From contig NZ_CP102951.1 of assembly GCF_024741815.1 (NCBI RefSeq), positions 1,999,001 through 2,063,000 on the forward strand: a stretch of DNA of 64,000 bases, written 5' to 3'. The notes under the pieces were generated by a model. That model did no database searches. It had not been told where the DNA came from and saw only the letters and a list, made by a program, of their open reading frames with translations. The DNA comes from Pseudomonas sp. LS1212 (lineage in GTDB: Bacteria; Pseudomonadota; Gammaproteobacteria; Pseudomonadales; Pseudomonadaceae). The position numbers and the translations under genes were made by a program. Shown here in pieces: positions 50,525 to 59,931 of this stretch; position 1 is the stretch's first letter; every line of letters starts with the position of its first letter.

Positions 50525-53500
50525 ACCTCTCAGGGCCGTTCATTCGCCGGCCAGTGGCGACCATGCTGCTGAGCCTGGCGATCATGTTGCTGGGCGGGGT
50601 CAGCTTCGGCCTGTTGCCGGTGGCGCCGTTGCCGCAGATGGATTTTCCGGTGATCGTGGTCTCGGCCAACCTGCCGGGGGCCAGCCCCGAGGTGATGGCG
50701 TCGACCGTGGCCACGCCACTGGAGCGCTCCTTCGGCACCATCGCCGGGGTCAACACCATGAGCAGCCGCTCGAGTCAGGGCTCGACCCGGGTGATCCTGC
50801 AGTTCGACCTCAACCGTGACATCAACGGCGCCGCGCGCGAAGTGCAGGCCGCGATCAATGCCTCGCGCAACCTGCTGCCCAGCGGCATGCGCAGCATGCC
50901 GACCTACAAGAAGGTCAACCCGTCCCAGGCGCCGATCATGGTGCTGTCGCTGACGTCCAACGTCCTGCAGAAGGGCCAGCTCTATGACCTGGCCTCGACC
51001 ATCCTGTCCCAGAGCCTGTCCCAGGTGCCCGGGGTCGGCGAAGTGCAGATCGGCGGGAGTTCGCTACCGGCGGTGCGGGTCGAGCTCGAGCCGCAATTGC
51101 TCAACCAGTACGGCGTGTCGCTGGACGAGGTCCGCGAGACCATCGCCAACGCCAACGTGCGGCGCCCCAAGGGTTTTGTCGAAGACAGCCAGCGCAACTG
51201 GCAGATACAGGCCAACGACCAGCTGGAAAAGGCCAAGGATTACGAACCGCTGATCATTCGCTACGAAAACGGCTCTGTGTTGCGCCTGAGTCACGTGGCC
51301 AAGGTCAGCGATGGGGTGGAAGACCGCTACAACAGCGGCTTCTACAACGACGATTCCGCCGTGCTGCTGGTGATCAACCGCCAGGCTGGCGCCAACATCA
51401 TCGAGACCGTGGCGCAAATCAAGGCGCAGCTGCCGGCGCTCGAGGCGGTCCTGCCGGCCAGCGTCAAACTGAACGTGGCCATGGACCGTTCGCCGGTGAT
51501 CAAGGCGACCCTGCACGAAGCCGAAATGACCTTGCTGATCGCCGTGGCGCTGGTGATCCTGGTGGTGTTCCTGTTTCTTGGCAATTTGCGCGCTTCGCTG
51601 ATTCCAACCCTGGCGGTGCCGGTGTCGCTGGTGGGTACTTTCGCGGTTATGTACCTCTGTGGTTTTTCTCTGAACAACCTGTCGTTGATGGCGCTGATCC
51701 TGGCGACCGGTTTGGTGGTCGATGACGCCATCGTGGTGCTCGAGAACATTTCCCGGCACATCGATGAAGGCGTGGCGCCAATGCGTGCTGCCTACCTGGG
51801 GGCCCAGGAGGTCGGCTTTACCCTGCTGTCGATGAACGTTTCGCTGGTGGCGGTGTTCATCTCGATCCTGTTCATGGGCGGTATCGTCGAAAACCTGTTT
51901 CGCGAGTTCTCGATTACCCTGGCGGCAGCGATCATCGTGTCGTTGCTGGTCTCCTTGACCCTGACGCCCATGCTCTGTGCGCGCTGGCTCAAGCCCCATG
52001 TTCCGGGCCAGGAGAATGGCCTGCAGCGCAAGAGCCGGCTGGCCAACGAGCGCATGATGGCGGTTTACGAACGCAGCCTGGGCTGGGTCCTGCGTCACCC
52101 GCGGTTGACCCTGTTCAGCCTGCTGGTGACCATCGCGGTGAACGTCGCCCTGTATGTTGTCGTGCCCAAGACCTTCCTGCCACAGCAGGACACCGGCCAA
52201 CTGATCGGCTTTGTGCGTGGCGACGACGGCCTGTCGTTCTCGGTCATGCAGCCGAAAATGGAAACCTATCGCCGGGCCATTCTTGCCGACCCGGCCGTGG
52301 AGAGCGTGGCGGGCTTCATCGGCGGCAACAGCGGCATCAACAACGCCATGATCCTGGTCAAGCTCAAGCCGATCAAGCAACGCAATATCTCTGCGCAGAA
52401 AGTCATCGAGCGGCTGCGCAAGAGTGTGCCCAAGGTCGCCGGTGGCCGGCTGTTCCTGGTGGCCGACCAGGACCTGCAATTTGGCGGCGGGCGCGAGCAG
52501 AGCAGCGCGCAATACCAGTACATCCTGCAAAGCGGCGACCTGGCCTCCCTGCGCCTGTGGTACCCGAAAGTGGTGGCGGCGCTCAAGTCGCTGCCGGAAC
52601 TGACGGCCATCGACGCCCAGGAGGGCAGGGGCGCGCAGCAGGTGACCCTGGTGGTCGACCGGGATCAGGCCAAGCGCCTGGGGATCGACATGAGCATGGT
52701 CACCTCGGTGCTGAACAACGCCTACAGCCAGCGGCAGATATCCACCATCTATGACAGCCTGAACCAGTATCGGGTGGTGATGGAGATCAACCCCAAATAC
52801 GCCCAGGACCCGGAAACCCTTAACCAGGTCCAGGTGATCACGGCCGATGGCGCGCGGGTGCCGCTCTCGACCTTCGCTCGCTACGAGAACAGCCTGGCCG
52901 AAGACCGGGTCAGCCATGAGGGACAGTTCGCCTCCGAAAGCATTGCCTTCGACCTGGCCACCGGGGTCAGCCTGGACACCGCCATGGTCGCCGTCGAGCG
53001 AGCAGTGGCCAAGGTTGGCCTGCCCGAGGAAGTGATCGCCAAGGTGGGCGGCACCAGCGATGCCTTCGCGGCCAGCCAGAAGAGCCAGCCGTGGATGATT
53101 CTCGGCGCGCTGCTGGCGGTCTATCTGGTGCTGGGGATCCTCTATGAGAGCTATATCCACCCCTTGACCATTCTTTCGACACTGCCTTCGGCCGGGGTTG
53201 GCGCCTTGCTGACCATTTACCTGCTTGGCGGCGAGTTCAGCCTGATCTCCCTGCTGGGGCTGTTCCTGTTGATCGGCGTGGTCAAGAAGAATGCCATCCT
53301 GATGATCGACCTGGCCCTGCAGCTCGAGCGCCAGAGCGGCCTGACCCCGCTGGAGTCGATCCGCAGTGCGTGCCTGCTGCGCCTGCGACCGATCCTGATG
53401 ACCACCCTGGCCGCTATTCTCGGGGCCTTGCCCCTGTTGCTCAGCAGTGCCGAAGGGGCCGAAATGCGCCAGCCGCTGGGCCTGACCATCATCGGCGGCC

Positions 53501-53628
53501 TGGTGTTCAGCCAGGTCCTCACGCTTTACACCACTCCGGTGGTTTACCTTTACCTCGACCGCCTGCGCCATCGCTTCAACCATTGGCGCGGCGTGCGAAC
53601 CGATGCTTCCCTGGATACCCCGCTATGA
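50521..53628 (+). CDS. muxC: RND efflux pump subunit, MuxC/MdtC type
   Basis: 1035 residues, paralogous to the preceding gene. Helix 4 carries G-L-V-V-D-D-A-I-V-V-L-E-N, the first loop V-I-V-V-S-A-N-L-P-G-A-S-P and the end K-K-N-A-I-L-M-I-D-L-A. It forms the mixed trimer with MuxB; in MdtBC one partner binds substrate and the other moves protons. Known exports of such pumps include novobiocin, beta-lactams, bile salts and some metal or siderophore-related compounds. It overlaps the next gene by 4 nt. Confidence 0.93.
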   Translation: MNLSGPFIRRPVATMLLSLAIMLLGGVSFGLLPVAPLPQMDFPVIVVSANLPGASPEVMASTVATPLERSFGTIAGVNTMSSRSSQGSTRVILQFDLNRDINGAAREVQAAINASRNLLPSGMRSMPTYKKVNPSQAPIMVLSLTSNVLQKGQLYDLASTILSQSLSQVPGVGEVQIGGSSLPAVRVELEPQLLNQYGVSLDEVRETIANANVRRPKGFVEDSQRNWQIQANDQLEKAKDYEPLIIRYENGSVLRLSHVAKVSDGVEDRYNSGFYNDDSAVLLVINRQAGANIIETVAQIKAQLPALEAVLPASVKLNVAMDRSPVIKATLHEAEMTLLIAVALVILVVFLFLGNLRASLIPTLAVPVSLVGTFAVMYLCGFSLNNLSLMALILATGLVVDDAIVVLENISRHIDEGVAPMRAAYLGAQEVGFTLLSMNVSLVAVFISILFMGGIVENLFREFSITLAAAIIVSLLVSLTLTPMLCARWLKPHVPGQENGLQRKSRLANERMMAVYERSLGWVLRHPRLTLFSLLVTIAVNVALYVVVPKTFLPQQDTGQLIGFVRGDDGLSFSVMQPKMETYRRAILADPAVESVAGFIGGNSGINNAMILVKLKPIKQRNISAQKVIERLRKSVPKVAGGRLFLVADQDLQFGGGREQSSAQYQYILQSGDLASLRLWYPKVVAALKSLPELTAIDAQEGRGAQQVTLVVDRDQAKRLGIDMSMVTSVLNNAYSQRQISTIYDSLNQYRVVMEINPKYAQDPETLNQVQVITADGARVPLSTFARYENSLAEDRVSHEGQFASESIAFDLATGVSLDTAMVAVERAVAKVGLPEEVIAKVGGTSDAFAASQKSQPWMILGALLAVYLVLGILYESYIHPLTILSTLPSAGVGALLTIYLLGGEFSLISLLGLFLLIGVVKKNAILMIDLALQLERQSGLTPLESIRSACLLRLRPILMTTLAAILGALPLLLSSAEGAEMRQPLGLTIIGGLVFSQVLTLYTTPVVYLYLDRLRHRFNHWRGVRTDASLDTPL

Positions 53629-55118
53629 CCGCCAGCCTGCCCACCTCTGTCTGTAAACCACGGCTTATGCGCCTGCTCTGCGCGCGCGGTTCGCGCCTGC
53701 TCAGCCTGAGCCTGTGCGGCTTGATGCTCAGCGCCTGTGCCATTGGCCCGGACTACCAGCGCCCGGACGTGACCACGCCGGCCCGGTTCAAGCAAGCCGA
53801 AGGCTGGCGCCAGGCCCAGCCGGCCGACGCGCTGGCGCGCGGCACCTGGTGGGAGCTGTATGGCGATGCACAACTCAATGGCCTGGTCGAGCAACTCAAC
53901 AGTGCCAACCAGACGGTCGCCCAGTACGAGGCGCAGTACCGCCAGGCCCAGGCGCTGGTGCGCAGCACCCGGGGCGCGCTGTTTCCGTTCATCGACCTGA
54001 GCGCGGGCAAGACCCGCTCCAGCCAGGGCACCGGCAGCAGCAGCTCGAGCCTGACCAGTTCCAGCAGTGGCATTCGCGATACCTACAGCACCCAGTTGGG
54101 CGTGAGTTGGGAGGCCGATCTCTGGGGCAAACTGCGGCGCGGCCTGGAAGCCGACCGGGCCAGTGCCCAGGCCAGCCAGGCCGACCTGGCAGCGATTCGC
54201 TTGAGCCTGCAATCGGAGCTGGTGCAGAACTACCTTCAGCTGCGGGTGATCGATGAGCAGAAACGCTTGCTCGAGGCGACGGTCGAGGCGTATGAACGCT
54301 CGCTGAAAATGACCGAGAACCAGTACCGTGCCGGCGTTTCCGGCAAGGATGCGGTGGCGCAGGCGCAGACCCAGTTGCGCACGACCCAGGCCGACCTGAT
54401 CGACCTGGCCTGGCAGCGGGCGCAGTTCGAAAACGCGATTGCCGTGCTGATGGGCAAGGCCCCGGCAGACTTCAGCCTGGCCGCGACCACGCAGATTCCG
54501 GCGTTGCCGCCGATCCCGCTGGCGCTGCCGTCGCAGTTGCTTGAGCGCCGCCCGGACATCGCTGCCGCAGAGCGCGCGGTGATGGCCGCCAACGCCGAGA
54601 TCGGCGTGGCCAAGACCGCCTACTTTCCGGACCTGACCCTGAGCCTGAGCGGCGGCTATAGCAGCAGTAGCTTCTCCAACTGGATCAGCCTGCCGAACCG
54701 TTTCTGGTCGGTCGGGCCGCAACTGGCCATGACCCTGTTCGACGGTGGTCAGCGGGCGGCGGAAGTGGACCACACCGAGGCGGTGTACGATCAGACCGTG
54801 GCCCAGTACCGGCAAACCGTGCTGGACAGCTTCCGCGAGGTGGAGGACTTCCTGGTCCAGCTCAAGGTCTACGAGCAGGAGGCGGCTGTACGTGCCCAGG
54901 CGCTGGAGTCGGCGCGCGAATCGCTACGGCTGACCAACAACCAGTACAAGGCCGGGCTGATCGCCTACCTGGACGTGGTCAATGTCCAGACCACGGCCCT
55001 GAGCAATGAGCGCAGCGTGCTCACCCTGTTGCAGGGCCGGCTGATTGCCAGCGTCCAACTGATTGCTGCACTGGGTGGTGGCTGGGATGCCGAGACCGCC
55101 CTGAGCGAGAAAAAATAG
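53625..55118 (+). CDS. opmB: Outer-membrane efflux lipoprotein, OpmB/OprM type
   Basis: 497 residues from ATG 53625 (ATGA overlap). A later ATG at 53667 would shorten the N-terminus. The lipobox L-S-A-C lies near residue 33, followed by A-I-G-P-D-Y-Q-R-P, the classic OprM/NodT mature start. Two repeated helical-barrel halves have the L-L-E-R-R-P-D-I and A-E-R-A-V segments. It forms the outer-membrane channel that completes the RND system. There is no local regulator gene, so control must come from elsewhere or be constitutive. Confidence 0.92.
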   Translation: MTASLPTSVCKPRLMRLLCARGSRLLSLSLCGLMLSACAIGPDYQRPDVTTPARFKQAEGWRQAQPADALARGTWWELYGDAQLNGLVEQLNSANQTVAQYEAQYRQAQALVRSTRGALFPFIDLSAGKTRSSQGTGSSSSSLTSSSSGIRDTYSTQLGVSWEADLWGKLRRGLEADRASAQASQADLAAIRLSLQSELVQNYLQLRVIDEQKRLLEATVEAYERSLKMTENQYRAGVSGKDAVAQAQTQLRTTQADLIDLAWQRAQFENAIAVLMGKAPADFSLAATTQIPALPPIPLALPSQLLERRPDIAAAERAVMAANAEIGVAKTAYFPDLTLSLSGGYSSSSFSNWISLPNRFWSVGPQLAMTLFDGGQRAAEVDHTEAVYDQTVAQYRQTVLDSFREVEDFLVQLKVYEQEAAVRAQALESARESLRLTNNQYKAGLIAYLDVVNVQTTALSNERSVLTLLQGRLIASVQLIAALGGGWDAETALSEKK

Positions 55119-55202
55119 GTTGCCTTTGCGAATGATGGCTATTTAATTCCCGTGCGTTTCCTGGAAGGTTGAGTACAATGATCGGCTTTTGATCGAGCAG
55201 GG

Positions 55203-57320
55203 ATGCTGTTCGCCAAATCGGTCTCGGAACACTTGATGCTCATCGGTAGCTACTCTCCCTCCCTCGTTTTCGTCTCCCTCTGCGTGGCAGTCCTTGCCTC
55301 CTATACCGCACTTGACCTGACCGGCCGAATCGCTACGGCGAAGGGCCGGGCGGTCCCGTTATGGATGGCAGGGGGCGCCCTGGCCATGGGCATCGGTATC
55401 TGGTCGATGCACTTTATCGGGATGCTTGCCTTCAGCCTGCCGATCGAACTGGGGTATGACCTGACGATCACCCTGCTTTCGCTGTTGATCGGGGTGATGT
55501 CCTCGGGGTTTGCCTTGTGGCTGGTCAACCAGCCGAGCCTGCCGCTGGGGCAGTTGGCCTACGGTGCGCTGATCATGGGGGCGGGCATCAGTGCGATGCA
55601 CTACACCGGTATGGCAGCCATGCGCATGCAGCCGGGCATCGACTACCACCCCGGGGTGCTTGTCGCGTCACTGGTCATCGCTGTGGTGGCCTCGGCGGCG
55701 GCACTCTGGATTGCTTTCCGTCTGCGGCGCCAGTCGCCTCATGTGCGCCTGGTGCGCGGCGGGGCAGCGATCGTGATGGGCGTGGCTATCGTGGGCATGC
55801 ACTACACCGGCATGGCTGCCGCGAACTTTGCCGAGGGCAGCTTCTGCGGCGCGGCCGGCTCGGGGCTCAGTGGCAATGGCCTGGAATACCTGGTGCTGAT
55901 CACCAGCCTGGCGGTACTGGCCATCGCCTTGCTGACGTCGGTGCTCGATGCTCGTCTGGAAACCCGCACCGCGGACCTGGCCAATTCCCTGACCCTGGCC
56001 AACCAGGAGCTGACTCAGCTGGCATTGCACGACACGCTGACCGGCCTGCCGAACCGTGTGCTGCTGGCCGATCGCCTTGATCAGGCGATGCACATGGTCA
56101 ACGAAGGCGGCGGCTGTTTTGCCTTGATGTTCATCGATCTGGATGGCTTCAAGCCGGTCAACGATGCGTTCGGCCACCATACCGGCGACCAGTTGCTGCG
56201 CGAAGTCGCCCTGCGCCTGCGCGATAGCCTGCATGGCCAGGACACCCTGGCGCGTATCGGCGGCGATGAATTCGTCCTGCTGGTACAACTGCGTGAGCCA
56301 AACGACGCACCGAGCGTCGCGGCCGAGTTGGTCGACCTGATCTCGCGCCCGTTCCGTGTCGCCGAGCAGGACCTGCAGATTTCCGCCAGCATCGGGATTG
56401 CCATGTACCCCGGCAACGGCGCCGATCAGCACGAGTTGCTGATGAATGCCGATGCCGCCATGTATCACGCCAAGAGTGCCGGCAAGAACGGCTACAGCTT
56501 CTTCGATGGCTCGATGAATACCAACGCCCGCAAACAGTTGCAACTGTTGCAGGACCTGCGCATGGCCCAGGAGCTGGGGCAGTTGCGCCTGCACTATCAG
56601 CCCAAGTTCGATGCCCTCAAGGGGCACCCGGTGGGCGCCGAAGCACTCCTGCGCTGGGAGCATCCGCAGTTGGGGCTGTTATTGCCGGATAAATTCATCG
56701 TCCTGGCGGAAAAAACCGGGTTGATCATCCCCATCGGCGAGTGGGTGCTCGATGAGGCCTGTCGGCAAATGCGCGTCTGGGCGCTGCAGGGGTACAGCCA
56801 TTGGCGCATCGCCGTGAACCTCTCGGCCTTGCAGTTTTGTCATGCCGGCCTGGTCACCAGTGTCGCCAGCGCCTTGGCCCGGCACCAGTTGCCGGCCAAC
56901 AGCCTGACCCTGGAAATCACCGAGACCACTGCCATGAGCGATGCCGACGCAAGCATGACGGTATTGCAGCAGCTCTCGGAAATGGGCGTGGACCTGTCGA
57001 TCGACGATTTCGGCACCGGCTATTCGAGCCTGATGTACCTCAAGCGCCTGCCGGCCAACGAGCTAAAGATCGATCGCGGTTTTGTCCGTGACCTGGAGCA
57101 GGACAGTGACGACGCCGCCATCGTTTCGGCCATCGTTGCGCTGGGGCAGGCACTGGGGCTGCGCATCGTCGCCGAAGGTGTGGAAACCAACCTGCAACAG
57201 AGTTTCCTGACCCAGTTGGGCTGCGATTCACTGCAGGGTTACCTGCTGGGGCAGCCGTTGCCGGCCGAGTGCTTCCTTGCCGATATCCGCCGTAGCGAGC
57301 GCGAGGCGATGGTTACTTAA
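55203..57320 (+). CDS. mucR: MHYT-GGDEF-EAL cyclic-di-GMP protein, MucR-like
   Basis: 705 residues from ATG 55203. Residues 1-245 are a seven-helix membrane sensor with three MHYT repeats (M-H-F-I-G-M, M-H-Y-T-G-M twice), proposed to bind copper and sense O2, CO or NO. The GGDEF motif is intact (R-I-G-G-D-E-F near 350), so synthesis of cyclic-di-GMP is possible; no RxxD inhibitory site stands five residues before it. The EAL domain has E480-A-L-L-R and D-D-F-G-T-G-Y-S-S, so hydrolysis is also possible. In P. aeruginosa MucR this dual protein controls alginate and biofilm dispersal. It stands alone. Confidence 0.93.
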   Translation: MLFAKSVSEHLMLIGSYSPSLVFVSLCVAVLASYTALDLTGRIATAKGRAVPLWMAGGALAMGIGIWSMHFIGMLAFSLPIELGYDLTITLLSLLIGVMSSGFALWLVNQPSLPLGQLAYGALIMGAGISAMHYTGMAAMRMQPGIDYHPGVLVASLVIAVVASAAALWIAFRLRRQSPHVRLVRGGAAIVMGVAIVGMHYTGMAAANFAEGSFCGAAGSGLSGNGLEYLVLITSLAVLAIALLTSVLDARLETRTADLANSLTLANQELTQLALHDTLTGLPNRVLLADRLDQAMHMVNEGGGCFALMFIDLDGFKPVNDAFGHHTGDQLLREVALRLRDSLHGQDTLARIGGDEFVLLVQLREPNDAPSVAAELVDLISRPFRVAEQDLQISASIGIAMYPGNGADQHELLMNADAAMYHAKSAGKNGYSFFDGSMNTNARKQLQLLQDLRMAQELGQLRLHYQPKFDALKGHPVGAEALLRWEHPQLGLLLPDKFIVLAEKTGLIIPIGEWVLDEACRQMRVWALQGYSHWRIAVNLSALQFCHAGLVTSVASALARHQLPANSLTLEITETTAMSDADASMTVLQQLSEMGVDLSIDDFGTGYSSLMYLKRLPANELKIDRGFVRDLEQDSDDAAIVSAIVALGQALGLRIVAEGVETNLQQSFLTQLGCDSLQGYLLGQPLPAECFLADIRRSEREAMVT

Positions 57321-57379
57321 GGTAGATACCGTCTCGCCCATCATCGGGCAAGCATTATCTTTGGGGCAAATGCGGACCG

Positions 57380-57487
57380 TGTAGCCGCTGCCGAAGGCTG
57401 CGCTCGCGTGCGTTAGCGTGCGCAAGATCTCAAGACCGCCAGAGGAGCCCCTGCGGGACTCCAGCGCAGCCTGCGGCAGCGGCTACA
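57380..57487. repeat. REP doublet, type B
   Basis: TGTAGCCGCTGCCGAAGGCT at left and AGCCTGCGGCAGCGGCTACA at right, with about 68 nt between. Third copy of this family in the window, sited between the 3' ends of convergent genes. Confidence 0.87.
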
Positions 57488-57506
57488 GGTCTCTATGTGC
57501 CAGCCT

Positions 57507-58658
57507 TCAGATCGAGTAGTGCTTCAACTCCCGCGCAATCAGCATCCGCTGAATCTCGCTCGAGCCTTCGTAGATCTGCGTTATCCGCGCATCGCGGTAG
57601 TAGCGCTCGACCGGGTAATCCTCCAGATAGCCATAGCCGCCATGCACTTGTATGGCCTTGGAGCACACCGACTCGGCCATTTCCGAGGCGAACAACTTGG
57701 CTTGCGAGGCTTCCGACAGGCAGGGCAGGCCGGCGCTGCGCAGGCGTGCCGCGTGCAGGATCAGCAAGCGCGTGGCATTGATCTGCAGGTGCATGTCGGC
57801 CAGCAGGTTGGCGATGCTCTGGTGTTCGCCGATCGGTTTGCCGAATTGCACCCGATCACGGGAATAGCCCAGGGCCGCCTCGAAGGCTGCACGGGCAATG
57901 CCCAGGGCCTGGGCGGCGATGCCGATACGGCCGCCTTCGAGATTCGACAGGGCAATGGCCAGGCCCTTGCCGCGCTCACCCAGCAGGTTGGCCGCCGGAA
58001 TCCGGCAATCGTTGAAGGTGACCGCGCAGGTATCGGAGGCGCGAATGCCCATCTTGTGCTCGGTACGGTCGACGATGTAGCCCGCAGTGTCGGTCGGCAC
58101 CAGGAAGGCCGAAATGCCCTTTTTGCCAAGGTCCGGATCGGTCACGGCAAAGACGATGGCCAAACCTGCGCGTTTGCCGTTGCTGACGAATTGCTTGGCG
58201 CCATTGATAACCCAGTGATCACCCTGCAACTCGGCCCGGGTGCGCAGGTTGTGCGCCTCGGAACCGGCCTGGGGCTCGGTCAGGCAAAAGCATCCGATCA
58301 CTTCACCGCTGGCCAGCCGCGCCAGCCAGGTTTCCTTCTGCGCCTGGCTGCCATAGGCCAGCAGCGGCCCGCAGCCGACCGAGTTGTGGATGCTCATCAG
58401 GGCGCCGGTGGCGCCATCGCCGGCAGCGATTTCCTCGACGGCCAGGGCATAGGCGACATAGTCGGTGTAGCTGCCGCCCCATTGCTCGGGCACGACCATG
58501 CCCAGCAGGCCCAGTTCGCCCAGCTTCTCCACCAGCGCATCGTCGATCCAGCGAGCCTTTTCCCAGGCCTGGGCATGAGGTGCGATCTCGCCTTTGGCGA
58601 AGTCGCGCGCCATGTCGCGGATCATGATCTGTTCTTCGCTAAGCTCAAGGTCTTGCAT
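57507..58658 (-). CDS. Isobutyryl-CoA dehydrogenase-type acyl-CoA dehydrogenase
   Basis: 383 residues from ATG 58658 with GGAGCC upstream. Acyl-CoA dehydrogenase motifs are C-F-C-L-T-E-P-Q-A-G-S-E-A, F-V-S-N-G-K-R-A-G and the catalytic-base block Q-I-Y-E-G-S-S-E-I-Q with Glu364. The sequence is of the short/branched-chain ACAD8 group. It follows a 3-hydroxyisobutyryl-CoA hydrolase gene by 16 nt on the same strand, so the two form a valine-degradation pair: dehydrogenation of isobutyryl-CoA to methacrylyl-CoA. The hydratase step is encoded elsewhere. Confidence 0.87.
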   Translation of the reverse strand: MQDLELSEEQIMIRDMARDFAKGEIAPHAQAWEKARWIDDALVEKLGELGLLGMVVPEQWGGSYTDYVAYALAVEEIAAGDGATGALMSIHNSVGCGPLLAYGSQAQKETWLARLASGEVIGCFCLTEPQAGSEAHNLRTRAELQGDHWVINGAKQFVSNGKRAGLAIVFAVTDPDLGKKGISAFLVPTDTAGYIVDRTEHKMGIRASDTCAVTFNDCRIPAANLLGERGKGLAIALSNLEGGRIGIAAQALGIARAAFEAALGYSRDRVQFGKPIGEHQSIANLLADMHLQINATRLLILHAARLRSAGLPCLSEASQAKLFASEMAESVCSKAIQVHGGYGYLEDYPVERYYRDARITQIYEGSSEIQRMLIARELKHYSI

Positions 58659-58674
58659 GTCGTGGCTCCGGCCT

Positions 58675-59766
58675 TCAAAGGCCTTCGAAGAATTGTTCAA
58701 CCCGCCCGGGATCCAGCGCTTGCAACGTGGCGGGGTTCCACTTGGGTTGTTTGTCCTTGTCGATCAGCAGGGCACGCACGCCTTCGATCAGGTCGCCGTG
58801 CTCGAACCATTGCCGGTCCAGGTGCAACTCCATGGCGAAGCAATCTTCCAGGCTTAGGTGGCGACCGCGCCGCAGCATCGCCAGGGTAACGGCCATGGCC
58901 AGCGGCGAGCGGCTTTGCAGCAGGTCGGCTGTTTTCAACGCCCACGCATGGCTGTCGGCAACCGTTACCCGGCGTAGTTGTTCGATCATGCTCGGCAAAT
59001 CCGCCAAGGCAAAGAAGTGGTCGATGGCCGGTCGCAATGCTGCCAGGGGAGGATTGGCCAGTTGTTGTACGCCGAGCTTGGCCAGCAGGCCTTGCAGGTT
59101 CTTGAGCGGGTATTGGCTCCACGCCAGGGTGTCGAGCTGCTCGTTCAGCGTGGCCAGTTTCGAGCTGTCCAGGTACCAGTCGGCCAACCCGCAATACAGT
59201 GCATCGGCGGCCTGGATCTGCACGCCGCTGACGCCCAGGTAGATTCCCAGTTCGCCGGGAATGCGCGGCAGGAAGTAGCTGCCACCGACATCCGGGAAAT
59301 AACCGATGGCCGTCTCCGGCATGGCCAGCCGGCTACGCTCGGTCACTACCCGCAGGTCGGCACCCTGGGCCAGGCCCATACCGCCGCCGAGGGTGAAGCC
59401 ATCCATCAGCGCCAGGATCGGCTTGGGGTAATGATGAATGCACAGGTCCAGGGCGTATTCTTCGACGAAGAAGTCCTGGTGCAGGGTGTCATTGCTCTTG
59501 AAGCTTTCATACAGCGAACGGATATCGCCACCGGCGCAGAAGCCTTTTTCACCGGCGCCGCGCAATACAACGGCGTGGATCTGCGGATCAACGGCCCAGG
59601 CATCGAGGTGGCCTTGCAGGCTGCGAACCATGTCCAGGGTCAGGGCATTGAGGCCGGTAGGGCGATTGAGGGTCAGGTGACCGATATGGTTGCGGACTTC
59701 GTTCTGGACGTGGGCATCCAGAGAACTGGCAGTCGACTCGGCGGAAGGTCGGGCCTGGGCTGTCAT
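58675..59766 (-). CDS. 3-hydroxyisobutyryl-CoA hydrolase (crotonase fold)
   Basis: 363 residues from ATG 59766. The crotonase core has L-N-R-P-T-G-L-N-A-L, G-F-C-A-G-G-D-I-R and G-G-G-M-G-L-A. The M-P-E-T-A-I-G-Y-F-P-D-V-G-G-S-Y-F-L segment supplies the Glu and Asp of the hydrolase subgroup (HIBCH), which is longer than enoyl-CoA hydratases by about 90 residues. It releases 3-hydroxyisobutyrate in valine breakdown, which removes toxic methacrylyl-CoA products. First gene of the leftward pair with the dehydrogenase. Confidence 0.88.
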   Translation of the reverse strand: MTAQARPSAESTASSLDAHVQNEVRNHIGHLTLNRPTGLNALTLDMVRSLQGHLDAWAVDPQIHAVVLRGAGEKGFCAGGDIRSLYESFKSNDTLHQDFFVEEYALDLCIHHYPKPILALMDGFTLGGGMGLAQGADLRVVTERSRLAMPETAIGYFPDVGGSYFLPRIPGELGIYLGVSGVQIQAADALYCGLADWYLDSSKLATLNEQLDTLAWSQYPLKNLQGLLAKLGVQQLANPPLAALRPAIDHFFALADLPSMIEQLRRVTVADSHAWALKTADLLQSRSPLAMAVTLAMLRRGRHLSLEDCFAMELHLDRQWFEHGDLIEGVRALLIDKDKQPKWNPATLQALDPGRVEQFFEGL

Positions 59767-59931
59767 CGCTATCTCCCTGCGTTGTTATTGGTTTTCCAAA
59801 TGATTTGGAGCGGATACAGGCTAGGGCGTGGATCGTAACAGTGCAAATTTGCCGAAGACAATCAGGAAAACCGCGGATTGCCTCCAGCAGACTAGCCCTC
59901 GCACTTGAGCCTTGCGTTGCCGCTCGGCGGC

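Noticed and set aside
51064..53583. Minus-strand frame of 839 codons
   Set aside because: Mirror of the muxC reading frame, His/Gln-rich as expected for antisense of RND genes.
57321..57379. Terminator after the mucR homologue from GCCC-ATCATC-GGGC
   Set aside because: The stem is only 4 bp and no T-run follows.
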